Of a stretch of 46,924 bases of DNA, positions 1 through 8,992 are shown piece by piece (position 1 is the first letter of the stretch; each line of letters starts with the position of its first letter). The notes beneath the pieces are model-generated. The model searched no databases. It was not told the DNA's origin and saw nothing but the letters and a program-made list of their open reading frames with translations. Position numbers and translations under genes: made by a program. Source of the DNA: Rhodospirillaceae bacterium (GTDB taxonomy: Bacteria; Pseudomonadota; Alphaproteobacteria; Puniceispirillales; Puniceispirillaceae); NCBI GenBank assembly GCA_002731315.1, contig PCBG01000013.1:1-46924 (forward strand), written 5' to 3'.

Positions 1-3000
1 TCAGGTCAACAATGTCATCACCGCCGCCAGCTTCAATCGTCTCAATGCCGATTACACGTTTGGCTGACTGATTGCCCATGCCATCTGTCACTGTTGTGAC
101 TTCTTCATAGAAGCCAGAGAAGCTGTCATGAAGGAAGAAGGCATCTGATGTATCTGTCAGGCGAAGGATGTCTGCATCGGCACCGCCATCCGAGACGTCT
201 TCAAACTTGTTCTTGCCACCAAGCTTGATCTTCTGGCCTGTACCGATGCCAATACCCTCCAGATCGCCGTCTCCGGCGTTCTTGGCGGCATAGCGGGACC
301 CCCAGACGTCATCCGCCTGCATATTGAAGGTATCCTTGCCCTTGCCGCCCAGAAGAAGGTCATAACCCTTGCCGCCGCCAATCAGGTCATCATCATCACC
401 GCCATCGACCTTGTCGTGACCCTTGCCGCCAAACAGCTCATCCTTGCCCTTGCCGCCATGAAGCTTCAATGGACCCAGATGCTCACCGCCCAACATACGA
501 TCAGCAAAATCACTGCCAAGGTGCTCGACCTTGCCATCAGCGAAGTCAGTTTCACCAAGATCAAAGTCTTCGAGGTTGTCGAGAACTAATCCGAAATGGT
601 TGCCCATTTGTGTTTCGACGACTCCTGACTTTTCCTCATCAATCGCAAAATTACCGGATATGATAAACTGCGTTTCTTCATCGCCCATGCGGGAGATTGT
701 TGTTTTTCCGCCTTCAAAGGATGTTTGGAAACTATCAAGAATTTGGTTGTCGTCTTGGAAGAGACTTTGGTCGATTAAAATGGTTTCAAAGTCATAATTT
801 GGCATGTAGTGAACTGCGCCAAAAGCAAACCAATACGCCTCAGCTTTGGCCTCAGGGGTGTCACCAGAGAGGTTTATTCTGAGATCTCCATCGGGCTGCA
901 TCCTTAGCCACGCAAGATCAAAGATTCCATCCAAGGTGATCATGTCACTTGTCGAGGAAACTCCATTATCAATGCCAATTTTTGTTATTGGACTTCCGTC
1001 TTCATCAGCATAGGAAAGAGTAATTGCATCCATCCAGTTGGTCTGGTCAACAAACGGATTATCCAGCCCTATCCAATCTGCCTGTTTGTATTCTCCCCCC
1101 CATCTTGGAGGTGTATTAAAAACATTATAATCAGAGATCCTGATTTTATTTTGATCTAACGAAGATGCAGTTAACTCAGGGCGATAAGAGGTCCAGTTTT
1201 CGTTAACTGAAAAATAATTCCAACCTCCACCACCTTGGAATGTGTCACTGCCACCATTGCCGATGAAATGTTCTTCTGTGGCGTTACTCCCAATTATTTG
1301 ATCATTATTGTGGGTCGCGTGTATGGCCCTAATACCTTCAAACGTATGAACCGTTCCGTCTGAAAGTGTTACCGATTTTGTTGTGAAATCAGCAGAGATG
1401 GGGCCAAAGTCTGGAGAACGGTAGTACAGTGAGTTTTGGCCTTCACCACCGCCAACGTAATGATCGGCACCCAAGGTTGCGTTTATGCGGTCTTGTCCTT
1501 CTCCACCATAGATTTGATCTGCAAAGGGGCCGCCCTTTAACTCATCATTTCCTCCGAGACCGTAAATTATGTTGGGCTGATACTGAGAACCAGTGAAGGT
1601 GTCGTTGCCTTCAGTTAGGCTGTATTCACCGTTGTCCACCTCACTAAATCGTAATTCAATACCGCTAGAGCCTTTGTCTGTGATCTGAGTAATTTCATAG
1701 TCACCATCTAGCGTGATGATCTTTTCTATCGACTGATTATTGGCGCCAACTAAATCGACGTAGGTTTTGCCGTCAGCATTGTAGACTGATGTTGCAGCCT
1801 CATAGTCAGCACCCAATGAAAGCCCAAGAATGTATTCAGTGATGGTTTCATCAATCCGAATAACACTGGATTGGTTGTAGTTATTAATTATGTATTTGGA
1901 AGCATTACCGTTGCCTGAATTATAGAGTTTGGCGTTAATTGCCAGGCCATCAGCGTTAATCGTGTCGACGCCACCATAGTTGCGTAACACGAGGTATTCC
2001 ATGTTTTGGATTGAGATTTCATCATCCAAACGACTAAGATGAACGACGGTTACATTTGTGGCTGTGAGTGAACCAAAGTCGGTTGATATCGTCGTGGCGC
2101 CATCATCAATCGTGAACTTGATACCCGTTGTATTTCCCTCTTCAAACACTCGGTTGGCGTAGTATTCATAAGACCAAAGGTCGATACGGTTATCTTCCCC
2201 TTCTTGACCAATGAAAAGATCATCGCCTCCAGACCAACGGAAGTTGGAGTAAAAGCTATCTTGGCCAACCAAAACATCATCAAAACGAGTGCCTTGAAAA
2301 CTAAGCTTATTAGTTAATGCTTGAGATAGTTGGCTGCCATCAGGCTGAAGAATTACGTTTGTTTCAACAGATCGACCATCAGGCAACGTTAAGTCGTCTG
2401 CTCCGAAATTTGCAAAGACACCATGTAATTCACTGGATTCTGTCTCCCAAAAACTCCAATGGTGGTAATCCAGATACACCTTGCCAGTGTCATCCTCAAC
2501 GCCTGGATTGGCTACAAAGACTAGGTTCGCAGTGTAAACGTTATCTAAATCGTCGGTTGCGGTCGCGTAATATTCTGCGGGTGAATAACCGTTAAAACCT
2601 CCACCAGACCATTGAAAACCCTCGCTAATCCCAATTAGATCGCCAGTATCGGGGTTCACCGAAAGCCAGTTAAGGCCCGTGCCTGCTGAGGGATTATGAG
2701 GCTGGATTGTATAATCAGACAAATCAACGTTATCACTTAAACCAAACATATCATTGGTCAGCGATTGGCTGATCTGTTTGCCCGGTGTTAAATAAAAAAA
2801 GGAAACTGGATTAATCTGGATGCTGTGTGAAGACAATGTCTCATACGTTCCAGCGTGATCACTGTAGGAGATGACACCAGTTATCTCTTTTCCCGCGTCG
2901 ATATCGGTGAGCGTATAATTGTCCTCATTACGAAAACGGATTGTTTGCCAGTCTCTGAGCCAGGAAAATTGAACCGTTGATTCGTCGATTCCATCTAAAT

Positions 3001-5200
3001 CAACGATCTCACTCCAATCGATCGATAGCGTGCTGCCATTTGCGATAGCCCCTCTAATAACAAGGTCACCAGTAGGCGCATCGTTCACGTCTTCAACAGT
3101 CGTTTCTGTTTCAATTGAGAAGCTATTCGAGTGCCCGTTGAGATCTTGGTAAGTCACATTCGCATGAATAATTTTTCCTACAGTTTCTTGTCCTAAAACA
3201 ATATTTTGGAGGTCAATTCCGGAGCCAGAATTTAACTGGATATCATCCGCAAACCACTCAATGTTCACCTCGTCCCAATCAAAACCGTCTGCATCTGAAA
3301 AATTCAGAAGTAGAGTTTCATTTTGGAGCAGGACGCCAGCCAACTCGGTGTTCGCGGGTGCGTCATTTATGTCGCTGATAACCACGGCATTTGAATTGTG
3401 ATTTTCTGTGGTGCCGAAGTCGTCTGTGAAGCTGGCTACTGCTGAAAGGGCGGAGCCGCCCATTCCTGCAGTAATCGTGAAGTTGGCCGCTTCGACGCCT
3501 GTCTCTTGGCCGTCAAGGAGCCACTCGTATGTAACGCCACCTGAATAACCATCCAAATCTGAAATGACTGCGCTGACATTTACTGTCTGAGCTTCTTCAA
3601 AATTTCCTGAAAATAGAAATTCAACACTTGCAGCGTCGTTTACATTCCTAATCATGCCACCCGAAGGCTGCAAAATAGCCACTTGTTCTTCAGTGCCATT
3701 GTCATCCGTATACTTCAGAAAAGCGTGGATGTTTTTGCCCACATGGCTCTGAGTAAGGTCAAGCCATCCCTCGTTAGATGACTTTACTAATTCACCATTG
3801 GCTTCAAAGTCATAGGTGATTGCACCGACACCATCATAATCACTTAAATGACCTTCTATATGGATCCGGCTTCCTTGTTCTCGGTCACCAGACTGAAATA
3901 ACTCATAAACAGGGGGGGCTGTATCATCCAGAATATATACGTTGTTTATGTAACCCTGCTCTACCGTTGTTACCGCAAACTTGCCATCGGGAAGCGTTTC
4001 AACTTCCGCAAATCCAAACCTTGAACTTGAATAACCAGGATCAGAATAAGTGTAATTTTCAGTTATGAGATAGGTAGGTGCTACCTGAGTGCCATCTTGC
4101 GAAAAATATTGGAGATAAAGTTCGTTAGAAGCGGTGCCACCACTTTGGGGAGAAGACAAAACAACAAACAAGTCAGAAGGTAAAACTTTGTATCCTACCC
4201 AATAATTTCCATAGACTTGAGAGTCATCAAAGGTTGTTTGAACAAAGTCGGCCGAAAATATCTCAATGTTTTTGAAGCTTACTTCTGTAATGAAAGACCC
4301 ATCACTAAAAAACTCATAGCGATTATCGTAATTGAAACCTGCATAACCCTCGAATATTTGTGGATTGGAAAGGTCCAAATTGACGGCAAATTCATAGGCT
4401 CTTTGCCCAAGGCCCGGGATTTGTTTGTAGTAACTCCCAAGGACCATTTCGTCTGAAGCTGAAAGTGTTGGTCTAATTATATTTGATTGTGACGGTTCAG
4501 ATAGTTTCGTTTCACTGATGTCTTCGAGAACAACAGGTTGTGAGAGCTCCGCTCCATCAAGGCCAAAATATTGTAAATTCAGTTCATGGCCTGAGTCCCA
4601 GAGCATCAAAATCTTGTTATCTACGACCTGAACTGCTGCTTCCGGCCAAGTCTGGTAAAGATATTCATCAGTATCTTGTAGAAGGTCGACTTTCGAAAAT
4701 TGATGAATTGTTTGGAGTGTTTCAGCGTCTCGAACATTCACCGAAACTCCGAGCTCGTATCTGTTGTCTGTCGCCCAACTATTTGATGCATTTCCGTACT
4801 TATTGAAAACTTCGACAATGACTTCATTTCCGTCTACGGTACCAGTGGCAAGCGACAAATAGTTTCCATATTTTGGAAACTCGCCTGTTAAGTAATCGTT
4901 GTATTCAAATTCGACAGCATCTCTTACGCCGTTTTGGTTCAAGCGGAATATGCCAATGCCATCATTTGGACCAAGAATGTTGTGGTCTTCATATTCCACA
5001 TATTGAACTAGGCCAGTAGAAACAGACAGAGACTCTTGTGTTCTTGGCTGATAGTTCTCGTATCTCGTGTTCGTTTCATAGTCTTCAAGAAACTTAATTT
5101 CTGCTGGTCGTTCAACCTCGTTAAGGTCAAACAAATCTACGAGATTAAAGCTCAAATTTGGGTCGTCGAGCTCAACTATTTGGACAAGGTTTTGGGTCAT
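1..5200 (-). CDS. Giant RTX / Ig-cadherin-like secreted protein (3' end beyond left edge)
   Basis: The reading frame is open for 1,733 codons from ATG at 5200 down to the window edge and has no stop, so the gene is partial. No Sec signal peptide is visible. Residues about 1-430 are beta-rich and unassigned. About 430-800 hold repeated Ig/cadherin-like modules with the linker motifs NVNDAAS (about 519), DINDAPA (about 609) and DVNDAPTG (about 704). A He_PIG-like segment follows (TNDMFGLSDN, about 810). RTX-type glycine/aspartate repeats appear near 1214 (GLGGNDELKGG) and 1580-1625 (HGGKGKDELFGGKGHD). The tail after 1650 resembles the conserved C-terminal module of alphaproteobacterial RTX proteins (IGIETIEAGGGDDIVDL). 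In this family such proteins bind calcium and leave the cell by type I secretion, acting as adhesins or surface proteins. The role here is inferred. No good Shine-Dalgarno precedes the ATG. No ABC exporter gene is in the window. Confidence 0.85.
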   Translation of the reverse strand, partial: MTQNLVQIVELDDPNLSFNLVDLFDLNEVERPAEIKFLEDYETNTRYENYQPRTQESLSVSTGLVQYVEYEDHNILGPNDGIGIFRLNQNGVRDAVEFEYNDYLTGEFPKYGNYLSLATGTVDGNEVIVEVFNKYGNASNSWATDNRYELGVSVNVRDAETLQTIHQFSKVDLLQDTDEYLYQTWPEAAVQVVDNKILMLWDSGHELNLQYFGLDGAELSQPVVLEDISETKLSEPSQSNIIRPTLSASDEMVLGSYYKQIPGLGQRAYEFAVNLDLSNPQIFEGYAGFNYDNRYEFFSDGSFITEVSFKNIEIFSADFVQTTFDDSQVYGNYWVGYKVLPSDLFVVLSSPQSGGTASNELYLQYFSQDGTQVAPTYLITENYTYSDPGYSSSRFGFAEVETLPDGKFAVTTVEQGYINNVYILDDTAPPVYELFQSGDREQGSRIHIEGHLSDYDGVGAITYDFEANGELVKSSNEGWLDLTQSHVGKNIHAFLKYTDDNGTEEQVAILQPSGGMIRNVNDAASVEFLFSGNFEEAQTVNVSAVISDLDGYSGGVTYEWLLDGQETGVEAANFTITAGMGGSALSAVASFTDDFGTTENHNSNAVVISDINDAPANTELAGVLLQNETLLLNFSDADGFDWDEVNIEWFADDIQLNSGSGIDLQNIVLGQETVGKIIHANVTYQDLNGHSNSFSIETETTVEDVNDAPTGDLVIRGAIANGSTLSIDWSEIVDLDGIDESTVQFSWLRDWQTIRFRNEDNYTLTDIDAGKEITGVISYSDHAGTYETLSSHSIQINPVSFFYLTPGKQISQSLTNDMFGLSDNVDLSDYTIQPHNPSAGTGLNWLSVNPDTGDLIGISEGFQWSGGGFNGYSPAEYYATATDDLDNVYTANLVFVANPGVEDDTGKVYLDYHHWSFWETESSELHGVFANFGADDLTLPDGRSVETNVILQPDGSQLSQALTNKLSFQGTRFDDVLVGQDSFYSNFRWSGGDDLFIGQEGEDNRIDLWSYEYYANRVFEEGNTTGIKFTIDDGATTISTDFGSLTATNVTVVHLSRLDDEISIQNMEYLVLRNYGGVDTINADGLAINAKLYNSGNGNASKYIINNYNQSSVIRIDETITEYILGLSLGADYEAATSVYNADGKTYVDLVGANNQSIEKIITLDGDYEITQITDKGSSGIELRFSEVDNGEYSLTEGNDTFTGSQYQPNIIYGLGGNDELKGGPFADQIYGGEGQDRINATLGADHYVGGGEGQNSLYYRSPDFGPISADFTTKSVTLSDGTVHTFEGIRAIHATHNNDQIIGSNATEEHFIGNGGSDTFQGGGGWNYFSVNENWTSYRPELTASSLDQNKIRISDYNVFNTPPRWGGEYKQADWIGLDNPFVDQTNWMDAITLSYADEDGSPITKIGIDNGVSSTSDMITLDGIFDLAWLRMQPDGDLRINLSGDTPEAKAEAYWFAFGAVHYMPNYDFETILIDQSLFQDDNQILDSFQTSFEGGKTTISRMGDEETQFIISGNFAIDEEKSGVVETQMGNHFGLVLDNLEDFDLGETDFADGKVEHLGSDFADRMLGGEHLGPLKLHGGKGKDELFGGKGHDKVDGGDDDDLIGGGKGYDLLLGGKGKDTFNMQADDVWGSRYAAKNAGDGDLEGIGIGTGQKIKLGGKNKFEDVSDGGADADILRLTDTSDAFFLHDSFSGFYEEVTTVTDGMGNQSAKRVIGIETIEAGGGDDIVDL

Positions 5201-5245
5201 GATACTTGGCAAAAACAGTGCTGTAAAATCGATCAAACATATGAA

Positions 5246-5273
5246 AGAATATCAGAATGATACTTTTTTTCAA
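5246..5273 (-). promoter_or_regulatory. Putative sigma-70 promoter of the RTX gene
   Basis: On the minus strand, TTGAAA (5273-5268) is followed after 16 bases by TATTCT (5251-5246), about 45 bases upstream of the RTX start codon. The match to the -10 consensus is 4 of 6. The surrounding DNA is AT-rich, so chance matches are likely. This is a reading of the sequence only. Confidence 0.3.
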
Positions 5274-5348
5274 AAAATATTTTTCTATTCAGTGAAGGGA
5301 TCATCGGCCTGTAGTCTGATTTAGTAGATTTAATCACCCCGCTAAAAT

Positions 5349-5435
5349 CAACAACTAGAATTACAGCGCGAAACGCCAGGGCAAGCAGTTCTCGAAGCAG
5401 CCCGAAAGCATTATGAAAAAGACCAGGCGGTTTAG
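5349..5435 (+). pseudogene. Possible C-terminal remnant of a lost gene
   Basis: A short frame without a start codon reads QQLELQRETPGQAVLEAARK and a few more residues to a stop at 5433-5435. It is preceded in frame by a stop only two codons upstream. Its composition (Glu/Gln/Ala-rich helix, balanced codons) resembles the end of a real protein more than random DNA. It lies beside repeated GGGTCACA sites and a tRNA fragment, so it may be debris of a gene lost when an element inserted or excised. No family is recognised. Chance is a real alternative. Confidence 0.2.
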
Positions 5436-5441
5436 GTAGCC

Positions 5442-5496
5442 GGGTCACAAGGTTTCTGTGACCCAGTGATTCGGGTTGGGTCACAAGCGGGTCACA
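5442..5496. repeat. Cluster of four GGGTCACA sites
   Basis: GGGTCACA occurs at 5442-5449, 5478-5485 and 5489-5496, and its inverse TGTGACCC at 5457-5464. The first and inverse copies form a perfect 8-bp inverted repeat with a 7-base spacer. The last two direct copies are spaced 11 bp apart, about one helical turn. This pattern suits a dimeric regulator or the arm-type sites of a tyrosine recombinase; both readings are inference. Confidence 0.5.
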
Positions 5497-5588
5497 GACT
5501 GGGTAGTATCGAATGGAATAAGGCAGTATATGGTTGCACCATAACCCCCTGTAATATATCGTGACAGGACATGTTAAGACGCTTTCTT

Positions 5589-5618
5589 GACAGGTTCGAG
5601 TCCCGTCACTCCCGCCAT
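5589..5618 (+). repeat. tRNA 3'-end fragment, possible attachment-site scar
   Basis: The stretch contains a T-arm (AGGTTCGAGTCCC) and the 3' acceptor strand CACTCCC, then the discriminator G and CCA. No matching 5' acceptor strand (GGGAGTG), D-arm or anticodon arm lies upstream, so this is only the last roughly 30 bases of a tRNA. One T-stem pair is an A-C mismatch. Integrases commonly recombine at tRNA 3' ends and leave such partial copies at the far end of the element. The parent tRNA is not in the window and its identity cannot be fixed from this end. Confidence 0.5.
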
Positions 5619-5734
5619 TTTGTTTAGACTAATACAAAAAGTTACAAGCAATTGACCACGGTTTTTTCACATTTGGGCCGGCACAACTAAACCGTCCAGT
5701 CTGTCAGACATAAACTCCGCCAATTTTGATAATT

Positions 5735-5772
5735 TTTGCATACCTCTAGATTTGCATGCCTCTAAATTTGCC
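5735..5772. repeat. 16-bp tandem repeat upstream of typA
   Basis: Two 16-bp units (5735-5750 and 5751-5766) of the form TTTGCATRCCTCTARA follow each other directly, and a third unit begins (TTTGCC, 5767-5772). The two full copies differ at two positions. The rest of the 5619-5963 interval holds no recognisable gene. Confidence 0.7.
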
Positions 5773-5860
5773 TAAACGTACTCTCCCTTTTCGGGCCATT
5801 GCTAACGGGTTGGTAAGTAATAACGGAAAATACCTTTCTTGTGATTGGCATGATTACCGC

Positions 5861-5889
5861 TTGCAATCCGGGCCATTCACGGCTTTATA
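5861..5889 (+). promoter_or_regulatory. Putative typA promoter
   Basis: TTGCAA (5861-5866) and TTTATA (5884-5889) are separated by 17 bases and lie about 75 bases upstream of the typA start. Both hexamers match the consensus only partly, so this is a weak prediction. Confidence 0.25.
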
Positions 5890-5963
5890 GCGACGACATA
5901 TCGCCGGAACCTTGCGCAGAAACTGCTGGCTGCGGATAGCTGTTCCCCAAACCGGAGACATCC

Positions 5964-7799
5964 ATGTCAGTGCAGCTGCGGAATATTGCCATAATTGCCC
6001 ATGTTGATCATGGCAAGACCACGCTGATTGATTCGATCATGAAACAGACTGGTCTGTTTCGTGACAACCAGCAGATTGCCGAAAGGCTAATGGATTCCGG
6101 CGATCTTGAAAAAGAACGCGGCATCACCATCCTCGCAAAGCCCACCTCGGTGATTTGGAAAGATGTGCGGATTAATATCATCGACACCCCCGGCCATGCC
6201 GATTTCGGTGGAGAGGTTGAACGCGTGCTAGGGATGGCGGACGGTGTAATTCTACTGACGGATGCTGCCGAAGGACCGATGCCGCAAACAAAGTTTGTGC
6301 TTGGGAAGGCTCTGAAGCAGGGGCTGCGGCCGATTGTTGTTATTAACAAGGTTGATCGCCCGGACAGCCGCCCTGATGTTGTCGTCGACGAGGTGTTTGA
6401 CCTGTTTGTGGCGCTGGATGCTAATGACGCGCAGCTTGATTTCCCGATCCTCTATGCCTCAGGGCGGAATGGCTGGTGCGTCGAGGAACTGGACGCGCCA
6501 CGGGACAATCTGAATCCGCTTCTGGACCGCGTGCTTGCACATGTGCCGTTGCCGGATGTGGCCCCTGACAGACCTTTTGCAATGTTGGCAACGCTGCTAG
6601 ACAGCGACCCGTTTCTGGGACGGTGCTTGACAGGGCGAGTTATGCAGGGTGCCGCAAAAGTCAATACACCAGTTAAGGCGATTGATCTTGATGGTAAACA
6701 GATAGAAGCAGGCCGCCTGACGAAATTGCTGCGCTTTGAAGGCACGCAGCGCGTGCCGGTAGACGAGGTTGCGGCTGGCGATCTGATCTGTATTGCTGGA
6801 CTTGCCAAGGCGTCGGTGGCGGACACAATCTGTGACCCGCAGGTCATCGATGCGCTGCATTCAACACCAGTCGATCCGCCGACCATGTCTGTGACCATCA
6901 CCGTCAATGACAGCCCATTCGCCGGTCGTGAGGGGAAAAAAGTCACATCGACCATGATCCGCGAACGTCTACTTGCTGAGGCAGAAACCAATGTCGCCAT
7001 CACCTTTGCTGAGAGCGACGGCAAGGACGCCTTCGAAATTGGCGGTCGCGGGGAATTGCAGCTTGGTGTGCTCGTTGAAACCATGCGCCGTGAGGGATTC
7101 GAGATGACGGTGTCGCGTCCGCGGGTGTTGGTGCGGCGCGACGGCGCGACCCGGTTGGAGCCGATTGAAGAAGTCACTATTGATGTCGACGAGGAATATG
7201 CCAGCACCGTTGTGGATGCGATGAACCGACGCAAGGCGGTGATGCTGGATATGCGGTCATCCGGCGCTGGCAAGACGCGCATTGTCTTTCACGCGCCTTC
7301 ACGCGGCCTGATCGGCTATCCAAGCCGGTTTCTGACTGAAACCCGCGGGACCGGCGTGTTGAACCGGGTCTTCCACGAATATGGTGATTACCGTGGTGAT
7401 ATTCCGGGCCGGCGGAATGGGGCGCTGATTGCCTCGGAAACCGGCACGGCTGTGGCCTATGCGTTGTTCAATCTGCAGGATCGCGGGGTGATGTTCATTG
7501 ACCCGCAGACACCGGTCTATCAGGGAATGATCGTTGGTGAACACAGCCGCGACAATGATCTTGAAATCAATGTGTTGAAGGGCAAGAAACTGACAAATGT
7601 TCGGGCTGCCGGGTCTGATGAGGCCGTCGCGCTGACACCGCCACGGCGGATGTCACTTGAAGACATGATGGCCTATATCGACAGTGATGAACTGTTGGAG
7701 GTTACACCCACCAGCCTGCGCCTTCGCAAACGCTATCTTCTGGAGCATGAGCGCAAGAAATATCGCCGACAGATTGAAGACGAACGTGTTGCGAGTTAA
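5964..7799 (+). CDS. typA: Translational GTPase TypA/BipA
   Basis: This 611-residue protein is a ribosome-binding GTPase of the elongation-factor family, needed for 50S assembly and stress or low-temperature growth in studied bacteria. The G1 loop AHVDGKTT-type motif (residues about 13-21, AHVDHGKTT), the G2/switch I sequence ERGITILAK, G3 DTPGHADFGGEVERVL and G4 NKVDRPDSRP are all present. The beta-barrel domain II, EF-G-like domains III and V, and the BipA-specific C-terminal domain ending LRLRKRYLLEHERKK follow. The length is normal for the family. GGAGA lies about 7 bases before the ATG. It ends 9 bases from a convergent permease gene and is probably transcribed alone. Confidence 0.97.
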   Translation: MSVQLRNIAIIAHVDHGKTTLIDSIMKQTGLFRDNQQIAERLMDSGDLEKERGITILAKPTSVIWKDVRINIIDTPGHADFGGEVERVLGMADGVILLTDAAEGPMPQTKFVLGKALKQGLRPIVVINKVDRPDSRPDVVVDEVFDLFVALDANDAQLDFPILYASGRNGWCVEELDAPRDNLNPLLDRVLAHVPLPDVAPDRPFAMLATLLDSDPFLGRCLTGRVMQGAAKVNTPVKAIDLDGKQIEAGRLTKLLRFEGTQRVPVDEVAAGDLICIAGLAKASVADTICDPQVIDALHSTPVDPPTMSVTITVNDSPFAGREGKKVTSTMIRERLLAEAETNVAITFAESDGKDAFEIGGRGELQLGVLVETMRREGFEMTVSRPRVLVRRDGATRLEPIEEVTIDVDEEYASTVVDAMNRRKAVMLDMRSSGAGKTRIVFHAPSRGLIGYPSRFLTETRGTGVLNRVFHEYGDYRGDIPGRRNGALIASETGTAVAYALFNLQDRGVMFIDPQTPVYQGMIVGEHSRDNDLEINVLKGKKLTNVRAAGSDEAVALTPPRRMSLEDMMAYIDSDELLEVTPTSLRLRKRYLLEHERKKYRRQIEDERVAS

Positions 7800-7808
7800 A
7801 TCTCAGTT

Positions 7809-8726
7809 TCAATTGCGGGATAGTAAGAGGCCGATAAGTACAAGGGCGTAAGAAAAGAAAGCCACTAAACCAATGTTCTCGCCAAGTGCGAGAACTCCGA
7901 TCAACGCCGTGATTATTGGGACCATGTAGCCATTTGTTGATGTGAATATAGCGTTTTCTCGGCGAATTAATGTTCCACGTAAGATCATGCCGCACCCTGT
8001 AGCAACCACACCACCACAGGCAGCCCAGAGTAAACCTTCTGCTGACGGAAGTTCCGAAGGCAAAGTCAATAGAAGTGCGGGAATGGCGACTAAATTTCCC
8101 ATTAACAGTGCTGAAGCTGTTATGGAAATTGGCGATATTTTCGGCATCTTTTGAAATAAAACGCCACCCGCGGCAATGAAGAGTGCAGTCATTATACAGG
8201 TGACGTGTGGTAACCAGAGCGGAAGGTCATTGTTTTCTCTCCAATTAAGCGAAGAGATAGTACCCTCAGCGCCTTTGCTTCCAGAAATCGCAAGAAAAAT
8301 CAGACCACCGGAAGCGATTGCGAAACCAATCCATTTACGGATTGAAATGGGTGAACCGAGAAAAATTTTAGAGAGTACGAGTACTTTTAGTGGAATAACC
8401 GCGTAATAGATTGCAGCAGTGGTATTGCTTATGTAAGTCAAGGTCCAAGGAAGCAAAGTTAAGGGGATCGCCATACAGGGAACACCGTAAGCAAACGCGT
8501 ATTTCCACATCAAATGGCTTGTCACCAGTCCAATGCCAAAAATGCGTGAAATTGCTAGAAGGAAAAATGACGCAAAAATCACTCTTAACGCGCCTGCACT
8601 AACGGGTCCAAAATCTAACGTTGCTAGGGACGCAGAAAGAAAGCCGAGGCTATACATTGTCGCCAGTGCTATCAGCATAACGACTGAAAGTAAGCGAGGT
8701 TGATGGGTATCTAGCCAACGGAACAT
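7809..8726 (-). CDS. EamA/DMT-family permease (AT-rich)
   Basis: This is a membrane protein of about 305 residues with around ten hydrophobic segments, in the drug/metabolite transporter superfamily (two EamA repeats). Family members move small metabolites such as amino acids or their analogues; the substrate here is unknown. The ATG at 8726 is preferred because it begins the conserved N-terminus MFRWLDTHQPRLLS and has a GAGAAG purine stretch just upstream. A TTG 11 codons earlier (8759) is an alternative. The gene is visibly more AT-rich and uses more A/T-ending codons than typA or the genes downstream, which suggests horizontal acquisition. It is convergent with typA and stands alone on its strand. 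Confidence 0.85.
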   Translation of the reverse strand: MFRWLDTHQPRLLSVVMLIALATMYSLGFLSASLATLDFGPVSAGALRVIFASFFLLAISRIFGIGLVTSHLMWKYAFAYGVPCMAIPLTLLPWTLTYISNTTAAIYYAVIPLKVLVLSKIFLGSPISIRKWIGFAIASGGLIFLAISGSKGAEGTISSLNWRENNDLPLWLPHVTCIMTALFIAAGGVLFQKMPKISPISITASALLMGNLVAIPALLLTLPSELPSAEGLLWAACGGVVATGCGMILRGTLIRRENAIFTSTNGYMVPIITALIGVLALGENIGLVAFFSYALVLIGLLLSRN

Positions 8727-8992
8727 ATCTTCTCGTTTTTTGATGGTGTTAAAAAGCAAAATTGGAATGCTATTTGGCGGTATAGATTATTTTAAGTGAT
8801 GTCTTAATCATTATTGTTGATAGCAATCTTAAGCTCTTCGTTTGGGACAAGTTAGCGTCGGATATTACCGCCGCCTGATTGTATGATTAGGGAGATATTT
8901 GGTGTCCAACCATTAATTCAATTTGAAAAGTTACATTTAGATTGGTTAGCGTTTCTTTTGAACTCGCTTTTTGATGGAATGAGTGCATTTTA

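Noticed and set aside
5233..5484. 83-codon minus-strand frame upstream of the RTX gene
   Set aside because: It runs through the repeat array and AT-rich promoter DNA, has no ribosome site and no family resemblance.
6452..7282. 276-codon minus-strand frame inside typA
   Set aside because: It is fully antisense to conserved typA domains and Ser/Arg/Thr-rich, as expected for a shadow frame in GC-rich DNA.
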